Shown here: one piece after another, positions 1 to 7,881 of the stretch
Numbering within the stretch: position 1 is the first letter of the stretch
How the letters are laid out: every line of letters begins with the position of its first letter
Source of the DNA: Halomonas campaniensis
Lineage (GTDB): Bacteria; Pseudomonadota; Gammaproteobacteria; Pseudomonadales; Halomonadaceae
Reading direction: 5' to 3'
DNA: 46,747 nucleotides
NCBI RefSeq assembly: GCF_014193375.1
Contig: NZ_JACHZF010000001.1
Location: 62,035-108,781, forward strand
Position numbers and translations under genes: made by a program
The notes under the pieces: generated by a model
The model's database searches: none
Told to the model about the DNA's origin: nothing
What the model saw: the letters and a program-made list of their open reading frames with translations, nothing else

Positions 1-108
1 GTTCTTCCGGTTCTTCCGGTTCTTCCGGTTCTTCCGGTTCTTCCGGTTCTTCCGGTTCTTCCGGTTCTTCCGGTTCTTCCGGTTCTTCCGGTTCTTCGGG
101 CTCTTCCG
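1..108. repeat. 9-bp tandem repeat encoding Pro-Glu-Glu
   Basis: Ten perfect copies of GTTCTTCCG fill positions 1-90, followed by two variant copies (GTTCTTCGG at 91-99, GCTCTTCCG at 100-108). The array is cut by the window edge, so the copy number is a minimum. On the minus strand it reads in frame as Pro-Glu-Glu in the adhesin. The unit is a multiple of three, so gain or loss of copies changes linker length without shifting the frame. Confidence 0.97.
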
Positions 109-646
109 GCTCGACAGGTGCCTCGCCACCGGGGACGGCGGGGGGCTCCGCCGTGGGTGCCGCGGCCTCATCGCCCGGCAGGGCATCGCGCGTCTCGGGA
201 AGCTCGCGCTCGCCGGCCTGGTCGAACGCGTAGTTCAGCGGCTCCACGTCCTCGACGATCCGCGGCAGGCGCACGAAGTCATGGCCGCCCTCCTCGCCGC
301 CGGCACCCGGGCCGGCCGCGGCCGGGTCCAGCACCGCCATCAGGTCGACATCGGGCTGCTCCAGGGCGGCCAGCAGGGCGTCGAGTTCCTCGTCGCCCCG
401 GGGGCTGTCGGCCTCGGCACCCGCCAGCGCGTCGAGCACCGCGGGCTCCATCTCGACGACACGCCCGGCGCCGATCGCCAGCGTCTCGGGAGCGTCAATC
501 ACCTCCAGCACGGCGCGGCTGTTGGTGCCGGTGACCAGGAACTCGCCCGGCTGCAGGGCATCACCGATGCGCAACTCGCGCAGCGCACCGTCGGCGGACC
601 GGGCCCAGGCCTGGCCGTTCAGGGAAATCAGGGTCGCGATGCTCAT
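1..646 (-). CDS. LapA-like giant adhesin, N-terminal part (runs off left edge)
   Basis: This is the first 215 codons of a retention-module adhesin of the LapA/BapA type, a type I secreted surface protein that is held in the outer membrane by its N-terminus. The ATG at 646 has GGGAGGA upstream. Residues 1-75 match the retention module (start MSIATLISLNGQAWARSADG; G-E-F-L-V-T-G segment near 34-40). An acidic linker follows with P-A-A-A-G at 108-112, then a run of Pro-Glu-Glu repeats from about residue 180 to the edge. The exporter genes lie directly upstream on the same strand. The repeat-rich body and the C-terminal RTX secretion signal would lie outside the window. The family call is firm; total size is unknown. 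Confidence 0.85.
   Translation of the reverse strand, partial: MSIATLISLNGQAWARSADGALRELRIGDALQPGEFLVTGTNSRAVLEVIDAPETLAIGAGRVVEMEPAVLDALAGAEADSPRGDEELDALLAALEQPDVDLMAVLDPAAAGPGAGGEEGGHDFVRLPRIVEDVEPLNYAFDQAGERELPETRDALPGDEAAAPTAEPPAVPGGEAPVEPEEPEEPEEPEEPEEPEEPEEPEEPEEPEEPEEPEE
311..325 (-). other. Candidate LapG-type protease site in the adhesin
   Basis: Residues 108-112 of the adhesin read Pro-Ala-Ala-Ala-Gly. In Pseudomonas LapA the periplasmic protease LapG cuts between two alanines of a T-A-A-G-type motif about 110 residues from the N-terminus. Position and motif agree well with that. This is a prediction; no lapG or lapD is present in the window. Confidence 0.55.
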
Positions 647-698
647 GGTGGGGTCCTCCCGGCTGACGGCGATCGAGACGAAATATGAACGACCGCTT

Positions 699-712
699 CA
701 TGCAAAAGCATG
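699..712. promoter_or_regulatory. Palindrome in the adhesin leader
   Basis: CATGC-AAAA-GCATG is a perfect inverted repeat lying 53 bp upstream of the adhesin start, in the 115-bp gap after the LuxR-type gene. It could be an operator for that regulator or a small RNA hairpin. No strong sigma70 promoter was found beside it, so the role is a guess. Confidence 0.3.
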
Positions 713-761
713 GGGTCTGTCGGTCACAAAGCCCACTGTCCTGATGGACATAACGCACCGA

Positions 762-1388
762 TCATTGACCTGGATCAGCCAGGCTGATGCTCTGGTGGGA
801 AAGCCGCAGGACCAGCTGCATCCGGTCGCGGATGCCGAGCTTGCGGAACACGGCACCGAGATGGGCCTTGACCGTCCGCTCGGTGATGTCGAGGCGCCGC
901 GCGACCTCCTTGTTGCTCTCGCCGCGCGCCACGGCCAGCGCCACGGCACGCTCGCGCTCGGTCAGCTCGGCCAGGACGTCATCCTGCAGGCGCACCTCGC
1001 CACCCAGGGCCTGGAAGGTGCCACCCACCACCCGGGCCAGCAGCTCCGGCGGCACCCAGATCCCCTGATGCGTGGTCACCAGCTCCACCTGGCGAAACAG
1101 CTCCGGCGGCGAGAGGGCGTGGACATAGCCCCGCGCGCCGGCATCCAGGGCCTGGAAGGCCTCTCGCGAGGAGGGCAGGTAGCTCATCACCACCAGGGTG
1201 GCCCCCTGGCGCCGCAGCCCGGCGACCAGCTCGGACCAGCCCGGCAGGTTGCTCATCACCCAGGCCAGGTCGCCGGCCCCGACCCGCGCACGCGCCTGGT
1301 CGGGCCCGACCTGGACCGCCCCCGCGAAGGCCTCCTGCCACCTTGGTACCTCATCGCGTCCACTGCAGACGAAGACATTCGCCATCAT
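762..1388 (-). CDS. LuxR-family regulator with degenerate receiver domain
   Basis: This 208-residue protein has a receiver-like N-terminus (about 1-120) and a C-terminal LuxR/NarL helix-turn-helix (about 138-200; LTERERAVALAVARGESNKE and ERTVKAHLGAVFRKLGI are typical). In the segment that should carry the phosphoacceptor Asp, the protein reads WVMSNLPG where families normally have LLDLNLPG, so Asp appears to be replaced by Met. It is probably not controlled by ordinary phosphotransfer. Its ATG overlaps the stop of the membrane-fusion gene (ATGA), so the two are translationally coupled, and the adhesin follows. It likely controls adhesin or exporter expression, by inference from position. Confidence 0.85.
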   Translation of the reverse strand: MMANVFVCSGRDEVPRWQEAFAGAVQVGPDQARARVGAGDLAWVMSNLPGWSELVAGLRRQGATLVVMSYLPSSREAFQALDAGARGYVHALSPPELFRQVELVTTHQGIWVPPELLARVVGGTFQALGGEVRLQDDVLAELTERERAVALAVARGESNKEVARRLDITERTVKAHLGAVFRKLGIRDRMQLVLRLSHQSISLADPGQ

Positions 1389-2815
1389 CGTTCTCCCATG
1401 GAATCACTCCAGGCCCGCAGCACGGGCTTGAGCATGAACTGCATCACGGTGCGCTTGCCGGTCATGATGTCCACCTGGGCGGTCATGCCGGGGATCACCG
1501 ACAGCTGCTGGTTGGCCTCCTCGCCATCCAGGGCCCGCACGCGCACCAGGTAGAAGGTGTTGCCGTTATCGTCGGTGATGGTATCGGCGCTGATATGGTC
1601 GAGCTCGGCCTCGAGGCCACCGTAGATGGCAAAGTCGTAGGCGGTGAGCTTGATCGTCGCCGGCTGGCCCGGCCTCAGGAAGGCGATGTCCTGGGGCGCG
1701 ATCCGGGCCTCGACCAGCAGCTGGTCGTCGCTGGGCACGATCTCCACCACCTCCTGGCCCTGCTGGGCCACCCCGCCGATGGTGTTGATGTTGAGCCGCT
1801 GCACCACGCCGGTCACCGGCGAGCGCACCTCGGCGAGGCGCACCCGGTCCTGAAGCCCGGCGCTGGACTCGTCCAGGGCATTGAGGTCGCCCAGGGTCTG
1901 GGCCAGGTCGTTGCGCCAGTCGCTGCGGCGCTCGATGCCGAGCTCGCGCAGCTGGGTACGGGCCTCCTCGACGGCGGCCTCCAGCCGCGACACCGCGGCG
2001 GCCGCCTGGTCGCGTTCGCCGGTGGCCCGGGACACCTCGCGCTGCAGGCGCAGGATGTCCACCTCGGACACGGCGCCGGACTGCAGCAGCGGGCGCGTCA
2101 GGTTGAGTTCCTGGCCGGCCATGTTGGCCTCGCGCTGGGCGGTATCGCGACGGGCCTGGGCCTCGCGCAGCTCCTCCTCGCGCTGGCGGATACGGTCCTG
2201 CAGGATACTCTCCTGCTCGCGCAGCTCCTCACGGCGGCTCTCGTAGACCTCGCGCTCCTGGGCGACGATGCCCGGCGCCTCGGCGCGCAGCGCCTCTGAA
2301 GGGTCGAACGGAGTCTCGGTGATCAGGGCGCGCAGCCGCTCGGCACGCGCCTCCAGCGACAGAGCCTGGGCGCGGTTCTCGCGGAAGGTGGCGACGAAGC
2401 GGGTCGGGTCGATGCGCATCAGCACCTGCCCCGCCTCGACGAGTTGCCCCTCGCGCACCAGGATCTCCTGCACCACGCCGCCGTCGAAGGTCTGCACGCG
2501 CTGCAGCTGGCTGGAGGGGATCACCCGCCCGGCGCCCCGCGTCACCTCGTCGATGGCCGCGAAGTAGGACCAGACCAGCAGCGCCGTCACGGCCAGCAGC
2601 ACCGTGTAGAGGAAGGCCCGGGCCCGCAGGGGGTCCTGCTGCATGCGTGCCCAGTCGGCGTCGCTGGCCCAGTCGCGGTTGAGGTGCGCGCTGGTCACCC
2701 GGCGCGAGAAGAGCCGATCCATGAAGGGGCGAAACGGCTTGCCGCCAGTCTCGGAGAAGCGCCCGATCGCCTCGAAGCCGCGCTGTTCGGCGCTCTTGCC
2801 CTGTTTCGTCGCCAT
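1385..2815 (-). CDS. lapC: LapC-like HlyD membrane-fusion protein of type I secretion
   Basis: This 476-residue periplasmic adaptor links the inner-membrane ABC exporter to the outer-membrane channel. It has a cytoplasmic N-terminus, one membrane segment at about 67-88 (ending in SYFAAIDEVTRG), a first lipoyl half (about 105-135), a long Glu/Arg/Gln-rich coiled coil (about 150-305), and a second lipoyl half and beta barrel (from about 315, VRSPVTGVVQRLNINTIGGV). That layout is the HlyD/LapC plan. The ATG overlaps the exporter stop by one base (TGATG), and its own stop overlaps the regulator start. The symbol is by analogy with Pseudomonas lapC. Confidence 0.92.
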   Translation of the reverse strand: MATKQGKSAEQRGFEAIGRFSETGGKPFRPFMDRLFSRRVTSAHLNRDWASDADWARMQQDPLRARAFLYTVLLAVTALLVWSYFAAIDEVTRGAGRVIPSSQLQRVQTFDGGVVQEILVREGQLVEAGQVLMRIDPTRFVATFRENRAQALSLEARAERLRALITETPFDPSEALRAEAPGIVAQEREVYESRREELREQESILQDRIRQREEELREAQARRDTAQREANMAGQELNLTRPLLQSGAVSEVDILRLQREVSRATGERDQAAAAVSRLEAAVEEARTQLRELGIERRSDWRNDLAQTLGDLNALDESSAGLQDRVRLAEVRSPVTGVVQRLNINTIGGVAQQGQEVVEIVPSDDQLLVEARIAPQDIAFLRPGQPATIKLTAYDFAIYGGLEAELDHISADTITDDNGNTFYLVRVRALDGEEANQQLSVIPGMTAQVDIMTGKRTVMQFMLKPVLRAWSDSMGER

Positions 2816-4986
2816 CAGCCGGCCCTCCCGATCTGGCCCTTGCGCAGGGCCTCGACCACCTTGTCGCGGGGCCCGTCGGCCACCACCTTGCCGGCATCGA
2901 TGACGATGATGCGATCCACCAGCGACAGCAGCGAGGTGCGGTGGGTCACGACGATCACAGTCTTGCCGCGGGCATAGTCCTTGAGGTTGGCCTTGAAGGC
3001 CTCCTCGCTGGCGTGGTCCATGGAGCTGGTGGGCTCGTCGAGGAGCAGGATCCTCGGGTCGTGAACCAGCGCCCGGGCGATGGCCACCGCCTGGCGCTGG
3101 CCGCCGGACAGCGCCTGGCCCCGCTCGCCCACCTGCAGATCGACGCCCTGGGGATGTGTATTCACCAGGCTATCCAGCCCGCTGAGCTGGATGGCCCGCA
3201 GCAGGGCCTCGTCCTCGACCCCCTCGCTGCCGCCCCCGGCGACGATGTTGTCGCGCAGCGAGCCGAAGAACAGGCTGACATCCTGGGGTACGTAGCCGAT
3301 CTGGCGGCGCAGCTCGATGGGGTCGACCTGGCGGATATCCACCCCGTCGACCAGCACGGAACCGGCCGTGGGCTGGTAGAGCCCGAGGATCAGCTTGTTG
3401 AGCGTGGTCTTGCCGCAGCCGACCCGGCCCAGCAGGGCCACCTTCTCGCCCGGCTCGATGGACAGGGAGACGTCACGCAGTGCCTCGCGCTCCTCCTCCG
3501 GATAGCGCAGGGTGACCTTGTCGAAGCGGATCTCGCCACGCAGCGTCGGGCGGCTGACGAATGCCTTGCCCTCCGGACGCTCCACCGGGCGCTCCATCAC
3601 GCCGTTGAGGGCCTGCAGCGCGGTGGAGGACTGGTGATACTGCGCCAGCAGGGCGGCGGCCTGGCTGACCGGGGCCATGGCCCGCGACGACAGCAGGTAG
3701 GCCGCAATCAGCCCGCCCTGGGTCAGGTCCCCCTCGATGATCAGATAGACCCCGATGATGATCACGCAGACCGCCACGCTGTGCTGGGCCCACAGTGCCA
3801 CGCTGGAGACCGAGGAGCTGACCAGGCGCAGCTGGGCCGCGGTGCGCGACAGGAACGCCGAGGCCTTCTCCCAGGTGCCCTGGATGCGGCTCTCGGCACG
3901 CAGGGTCTTGACCGTCTCGAGCTGGGAGACCGACTCCACCAGGGTCGAGTTGCGCTGGGCGCTGACCCGCCAGGTGGTCTCGGAGAGCTCGTGCAGCTTG
4001 CCCTGGGCCGCCAGGGCATAGAGCAGCACGAAGAGGATGCCCACCAGCACCGGCAGCACCAGGGGCGGGCCGATCAGCGCGATGATGGCGGCGAACATCA
4101 GCACGAAGGGCAGGTCCACCAGCGCCACCACGGTAGCCGAGCCGATGAAGGCGCGCACCGACTCGTAGGACTGCAGCGTCGCGGCGAAGGAGCCGGTGGA
4201 GGCCGGTTTCGCCTCCATGCGCAGCCCCAGCACCCGGGCCATCAGGGTCGATGAGAGCTTGACGTCGGCGCGGCTCGCGGCCAGGTCGACGAAGGCGTTG
4301 CGCATCAGGCGCAGCGCCAGGTCGAAGCAGAGCACCACGAAGATGCCTGCCGCCAGCACCCAGAGGGTCTCGGTGGCATGGTTCGGCACCACCCGGTCGT
4401 AGACGTTGAGCACGAACAGCGGCATCGCCACGGCAAACAGGTTGATCATCACCGAGCCGGCGATGACGTCGCGATAGAGCTTGCGATTCTCGCGGATCAC
4501 GCCCCAGAACCAGTGGCGCGAGCGCTGCTTCTTGACCTCGGGACCCCGGGCATCGAAGTGGAAACGCGGCCGGACGTAGATCGCCTGGCCGCTGTAGCTG
4601 GACTGCAGGCCGTCGAGGCTCACCTCGGTGGCGGCCTCGCCCAGTTCGGGAAAGATCACCCGGGCCCGGCGGGCCTTGAGGTCCAGCGCCACCAGCACGC
4701 AGGCGCGGCCCGGCTCCAGCAGCAGCACGGCGGGAAACAGCGCCGGGTTAAGCTGCACGAGGCGGCTCTTGACGATCCGCGCGGTGAGGCCCGCCCGAGC
4801 GGCCGCCCTTGGAAAGACGCCCGGCGTCAGGCGTCCTTCCTCCAGGGGCAGGCCGGCGGTCAGCGACTCGGCGGTCACCGCATGGTCATGCAGGGTGGCC
4901 AGGGTCTGCAGGCATTCGAGCAGTTCGTCGCGAACGACCGGACGTGCCGGGCCTTCGGACGGGTCCAGGGGTTCTCGCTGGCTCAC
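2815..4986 (-). CDS. lapB: LapB-like type I secretion ABC exporter
   Basis: This inner-membrane ATPase/permease drives adhesin export. The order is an N-terminal C39-peptidase-like domain (about 20-140) without the catalytic Cys, a transmembrane domain (about 165-460), and a nucleotide-binding domain with Walker A GRVGCGKTT, signature LSGGQRQ and Walker B ILLLDEPT. The dead peptidase domain is usual in RTX/LapA exporters that do not cut a leader. A GTG at 4992 also opens the frame, but AGAGG at 4992-4996 sits five bases before the GTG at 4986, so 4986 is preferred (723 residues). An 80-bp gap with a hairpin separates it from the channel gene upstream. The name collides with the unrelated lapB at 44206. 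Confidence 0.92.
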   Translation of the reverse strand: MSQREPLDPSEGPARPVVRDELLECLQTLATLHDHAVTAESLTAGLPLEEGRLTPGVFPRAAARAGLTARIVKSRLVQLNPALFPAVLLLEPGRACVLVALDLKARRARVIFPELGEAATEVSLDGLQSSYSGQAIYVRPRFHFDARGPEVKKQRSRHWFWGVIRENRKLYRDVIAGSVMINLFAVAMPLFVLNVYDRVVPNHATETLWVLAAGIFVVLCFDLALRLMRNAFVDLAASRADVKLSSTLMARVLGLRMEAKPASTGSFAATLQSYESVRAFIGSATVVALVDLPFVLMFAAIIALIGPPLVLPVLVGILFVLLYALAAQGKLHELSETTWRVSAQRNSTLVESVSQLETVKTLRAESRIQGTWEKASAFLSRTAAQLRLVSSSVSSVALWAQHSVAVCVIIIGVYLIIEGDLTQGGLIAAYLLSSRAMAPVSQAAALLAQYHQSSTALQALNGVMERPVERPEGKAFVSRPTLRGEIRFDKVTLRYPEEEREALRDVSLSIEPGEKVALLGRVGCGKTTLNKLILGLYQPTAGSVLVDGVDIRQVDPIELRRQIGYVPQDVSLFFGSLRDNIVAGGGSEGVEDEALLRAIQLSGLDSLVNTHPQGVDLQVGERGQALSGGQRQAVAIARALVHDPRILLLDEPTSSMDHASEEAFKANLKDYARGKTVIVVTHRTSLLSLVDRIIVIDAGKVVADGPRDKVVEALRKGQIGRAG

Positions 4987-5008
4987 GGACACCTCTATAA
5001 GTGGAGAT

Positions 5009-5034
5009 GCCCCGCCGGCGATGGCCGACGGGGC
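5009..5034. other. Intergenic hairpin between channel and exporter genes
   Basis: GCCCCG and CGGGGC form the outer arms, with CCGGC/GCCG pairing inside. It lies between the channel stop and the exporter start on the minus strand. No T-run follows, so it is more likely an mRNA processing or stability element than a full terminator. Confidence 0.4.
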
Positions 5035-5066
5035 TGATGGCAGACGCTCACGGATGAGGCGTCATC

Positions 5067-7061
5067 CTAGCGGAAGGCGAGCTGGCCCGTCTGCAGCGAG
5101 ACGTAGGCATCCACCTCGGCATAGAGGTTGACCGCCGCGGGCTCGGCCCAGGCGCGGGACACCGGGTCACCGCCCGCGGCCAGGGCCTGGGGCTGGGCCT
5201 GGAGGGGCTTGAAGCCCAGATCGAGGTTCTCGCCCACCCGCTCCAGGGTCACCTCGACCCGGCGGTTCTGGCGACGCCCCTCGACGGTGCCGTTGGTGGC
5301 CACCGGCTGGCGGGACCCGAAGCCGCGGGTCTGGATCAGGCCCCGATCGACCCCCTGGCTCGCCAGGTAGTCGGCCACGCTGTCGGCGCGGCGCTGGGAG
5401 AGCGGGTCGTTGATGGCGTCGTTGCCGGTGCTGTCCGCGTGGCCGGCGATATAGACCCGCGAAAGGTCGGTGCGGTTGCGGATCTGGGCAGCCAGCTCGG
5501 AGAGTTCGCCGCGGGCCTGGGCGGAGAGCTCGGCGCTGTTGATGGCGAAGAGGGCATCGGCCGACAGGGTGATATCCGGCGCCCGGGTCGGGGCCTCGAT
5601 GCCCCCGGTGAAGTCGGCCAGGGTGAAGCCCAGGGGACCGTCGGCCGGACAGATCACCTCGGGGTTGATCTCCACCCCGTCGCTGCCCATCTCGGCCAGG
5701 GTCGGCATGTCGTCACGCACCACGCCGAGGCTCTGCATCAGCTGCCCCATGGCGGCCAGGGTGCGGGCATCGGCCAGCGTCGCGTCGTACTGGGCGTTGA
5801 CGAAGGCGCGGCTGGCCTCGAAGTACTCGTTCTCGCTGTCCAGCACGTCGAGCAGGGTGCGCTGGCCGATGTCGAACTGCTGCTGGTAGGCGCCGCGCAC
5901 GCGGTCGATGGACTGGCGATGCTCGTTGAGGTAGCGGAGCTGCTCGCGCAGGCGGCGGGTATCGTTGTAGGCGATCTGGGTGGTCTGGCGGATGTTGTGG
6001 CAGACCACCTCACGCTGGTTGACCGACTGCTCGACGCGATCGCTGGCGGCCCGGAAAGAGGCCAGGTCGCTGCCGCCGCGGTAGAGGTTCATGCTGGCGA
6101 CCAGCTCGATGCTGTGGCGATCGCGCTGGCCCAGCGGGTCGAAGTTGCCGTCGTTGCTGTCGTAGGTGCCGGTACGACCACGCAGGTCGAGCCGCGGCTG
6201 GAAGGCCGAGCGGGTGCCGGCCTGCTCGGCACGGCTCGCCTCGATGTTCTCGATGGCGGCGTGGAACTCGGGGTTGCCCTGGAAGGCCAGGTTGACGGCC
6301 TCCGCCACGGAGGGTGGCAGGCGGTTGTCCAGCTCGGGCGCCGGGGCCAGGTTCTCGGCCGGCAGGTTACCGACGATGCGCTGGTAGCGGGCGGTGACGT
6401 CGTGCAGGTTGGAGGCCTCGGTCATCAGGTTGGACTCGGCCAGGGCCAGGCGGCCGCTGATCTGCTCCAGGTCGACGCCGCGCCCGGCCCCGGACTGCAC
6501 CCGCTCCTCGATCTGGTTGAAGACGCGCAGGTGGTCGGCATAGTTGTCCTGGGCCAGGCCCACCAGCTCGCGATAGCGGCGCACGTCCAGGTAGGCGCGG
6601 GCCGCCTCCAGGGCAACGTTCTCGCTGGCCCCGAGCAGCTCGTAGTAGCGTACCAGCTTGGCCCGATCCAGCCGCTCCACCTCGCTGCGGGTGGCGAAGC
6701 CGTCATAGATCATCTGGGTCAGGGTCAGCTCGGCGAAGGTGGTCTCGTAGCTGCCGCGGCCGTCCGACTCCCGATCCTCGCGACCGATGCCCGCCGCCAC
6801 GTCGACGCTCGGCAGGTAGTTGCCGCGGGCCACGCCCACGTCGTTGCCGGCGGCACGGAGGCCGTTCCAGGCCGCATGCACCTCGGGATTGGTGGCCAGT
6901 GCCTGGCGGACCACCTCGGTCATGTCGGTGGCGCCCGGTCGAGCGAGCCCCGGGGGCAGGCTCTGAGCCACGGCGGCGGTCAGCGGCAGCAGGGCCAGGG
7001 CCCCGCCGACGACGGCGGCGCCGGCCAGGCGGGTGAGAGTGTGATCGGTTGCGCGTTTCAT
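5067..7061 (-). CDS. TolC-family outer-membrane channel fused to an OmpA peptidoglycan-binding domain
   Basis: This is the outer-membrane part of the adhesin exporter. The frame opens at 7178, but the ATG at 7061 has AAGGGA six bases upstream and begins a clear signal peptide (MKRATDHTLTR, then a hydrophobic stretch ending A-V-A-Q), giving 664 residues. Residues about 45-450 form the TolC/AggA-type efflux repeat domain. Residues about 500-615 form an OmpA-like domain (AGHADSTGNDAINDPLSQRR; GFGSRQPVATN; GRRQNRRVEVTLE) with the Asp and Arg used to hold diaminopimelate. A further 50-residue tail follows. In other LapA-type systems channel and OmpA protein are usually separate, so the fusion is notable. 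It is first in the operon. Confidence 0.9.
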   Translation of the reverse strand: MKRATDHTLTRLAGAAVVGGALALLPLTAAVAQSLPPGLARPGATDMTEVVRQALATNPEVHAAWNGLRAAGNDVGVARGNYLPSVDVAAGIGREDRESDGRGSYETTFAELTLTQMIYDGFATRSEVERLDRAKLVRYYELLGASENVALEAARAYLDVRRYRELVGLAQDNYADHLRVFNQIEERVQSGAGRGVDLEQISGRLALAESNLMTEASNLHDVTARYQRIVGNLPAENLAPAPELDNRLPPSVAEAVNLAFQGNPEFHAAIENIEASRAEQAGTRSAFQPRLDLRGRTGTYDSNDGNFDPLGQRDRHSIELVASMNLYRGGSDLASFRAASDRVEQSVNQREVVCHNIRQTTQIAYNDTRRLREQLRYLNEHRQSIDRVRGAYQQQFDIGQRTLLDVLDSENEYFEASRAFVNAQYDATLADARTLAAMGQLMQSLGVVRDDMPTLAEMGSDGVEINPEVICPADGPLGFTLADFTGGIEAPTRAPDITLSADALFAINSAELSAQARGELSELAAQIRNRTDLSRVYIAGHADSTGNDAINDPLSQRRADSVADYLASQGVDRGLIQTRGFGSRQPVATNGTVEGRRQNRRVEVTLERVGENLDLGFKPLQAQPQALAAGGDPVSRAWAEPAAVNLYAEVDAYVSLQTGQLAFR

Positions 7062-7467
7062 GGTAGTTCCCTTATGCATGATCCCGGGCCGATCCCCTTG
7101 GCTCGTCACCCGGCAGGATGTGAATGATGGTTGTTCGGGTCGCATCCCAGCGGACCGAAGCCGCATCGGATGGCGCATCCTTTCCCGTTACCCTTGCTCC
7201 GCCTGATGGCTTCTCGGTCGAAATGCCGGGATCGCGGGCGGAGACAGGTAGCCCTCAAAGGCTGAATTTTTTAATGTTTGTAAAATAGCGTAACTCAGCT
7301 TGGCATTTTGTCCAGCATCGTGACACTCGATCAAGCACAATCTCGTCTCTACTTGATGTAAGCCAGGGATTACGCGACAACGCCATCGCCCCGCCCCTCT
7401 CTCCTGCCCTGGCCAAACGTGCTATCGTCACGCGGCATTGACACGGCTGCATGACAAGGAGAACGCC
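7062..7467. other. Intergenic region between divergent units
   Basis: This 406-bp stretch separates the minus-strand secretion operon from the plus-strand small gene. The first ~200 bp is GC-rich. Positions about 7260-7380 are unusually AT-rich for this chromosome (TTTTTTAATG, TTGTAAAATAG) and would suit a promoter or binding region. No confident -35/-10 pair was found on either strand. A minus-strand frame at 7255-7452 has no coding look. Confidence 0.5.
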
Positions 7468-7749
7468 ATGTCCTCATCGGAAATCCAGAAGACCCGGGTC
7501 ATCAACGAGCTGCGCGGTTTCATCAAGAAGCTCCTGCAGGACCCGAAGATCCTCGAGCAGTCGCTGGAGATCGCCCGCCAGCGGCTGCCCGAGGGCCGCA
7601 GCCGCGAGGTGATGGCGCGGATCGCCAACGAGATCTCGGAAACCACCAGCGTGCATATCCCGGAGGATCCGGCGGAGCACTCCGAAGCGGACCGCCTGTT
7701 CCTGGAGCTCCTCAAGGAGGTGGTCGACGAGGAGCAGGCCCTCTACTGA
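7468..7749 (+). CDS. Small hypothetical protein
   Basis: This is a 93-residue acidic, probably all-helical soluble protein that I do not recognise. The ATG at 7468 follows AAGGAG at about 8 bases, better than the upstream in-frame start at 7438. It starts MSSSEIQKTRVINELRGFIK and has no signal peptide, membrane segment or cysteine. Frequent charged residues spaced in heptads suggest a helical bundle or small binding protein. It precedes thiI, which has its own promoter-like sequence, so it is probably a separate unit. Confidence 0.75.
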   Translation: MSSSEIQKTRVINELRGFIKKLLQDPKILEQSLEIARQRLPEGRSREVMARIANEISETTSVHIPEDPAEHSEADRLFLELLKEVVDEEQALY

Positions 7750-7831
7750 GTCCGGGTCGCCACGCCTCGCGGCATCCCCCTGCGCCCGGCCAACGCTGGG
7801 CGCGCTTCGTTCCGGCAGGCCCCGGCCCCTC

Positions 7832-7840
7832 TGGTACAAT
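7832..7840 (+). promoter_or_regulatory. Extended -10 promoter for thiI
   Basis: TG-G-TACAAT lies 42 bp upstream of the thiI ATG. It matches the extended -10 form, which can act with a weak -35; no good -35 is seen. Confidence 0.45.
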
Positions 7841-7881
7841 GGTAACCATCTGTTTCACAAGACCTTTACAGAAAAGCTGCC

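Noticed and set aside
1..108. 9-bp array considered as CRISPR
   Set aside because: The units are contiguous without spacers and are translated in frame in the adhesin.
5439..7127. Plus-strand frame of 562 codons opposite the channel gene
   Set aside because: It is a GC-rich antisense shadow rich in Gly, Ala, Val and Leu with no motif; the minus strand carries a complete TolC-OmpA protein.
7255..7452. Minus-strand frame in the gap before the small gene
   Set aside because: It starts over the other gene's leader, has no ribosome site or recognisable composition, and lies in the probable promoter region.
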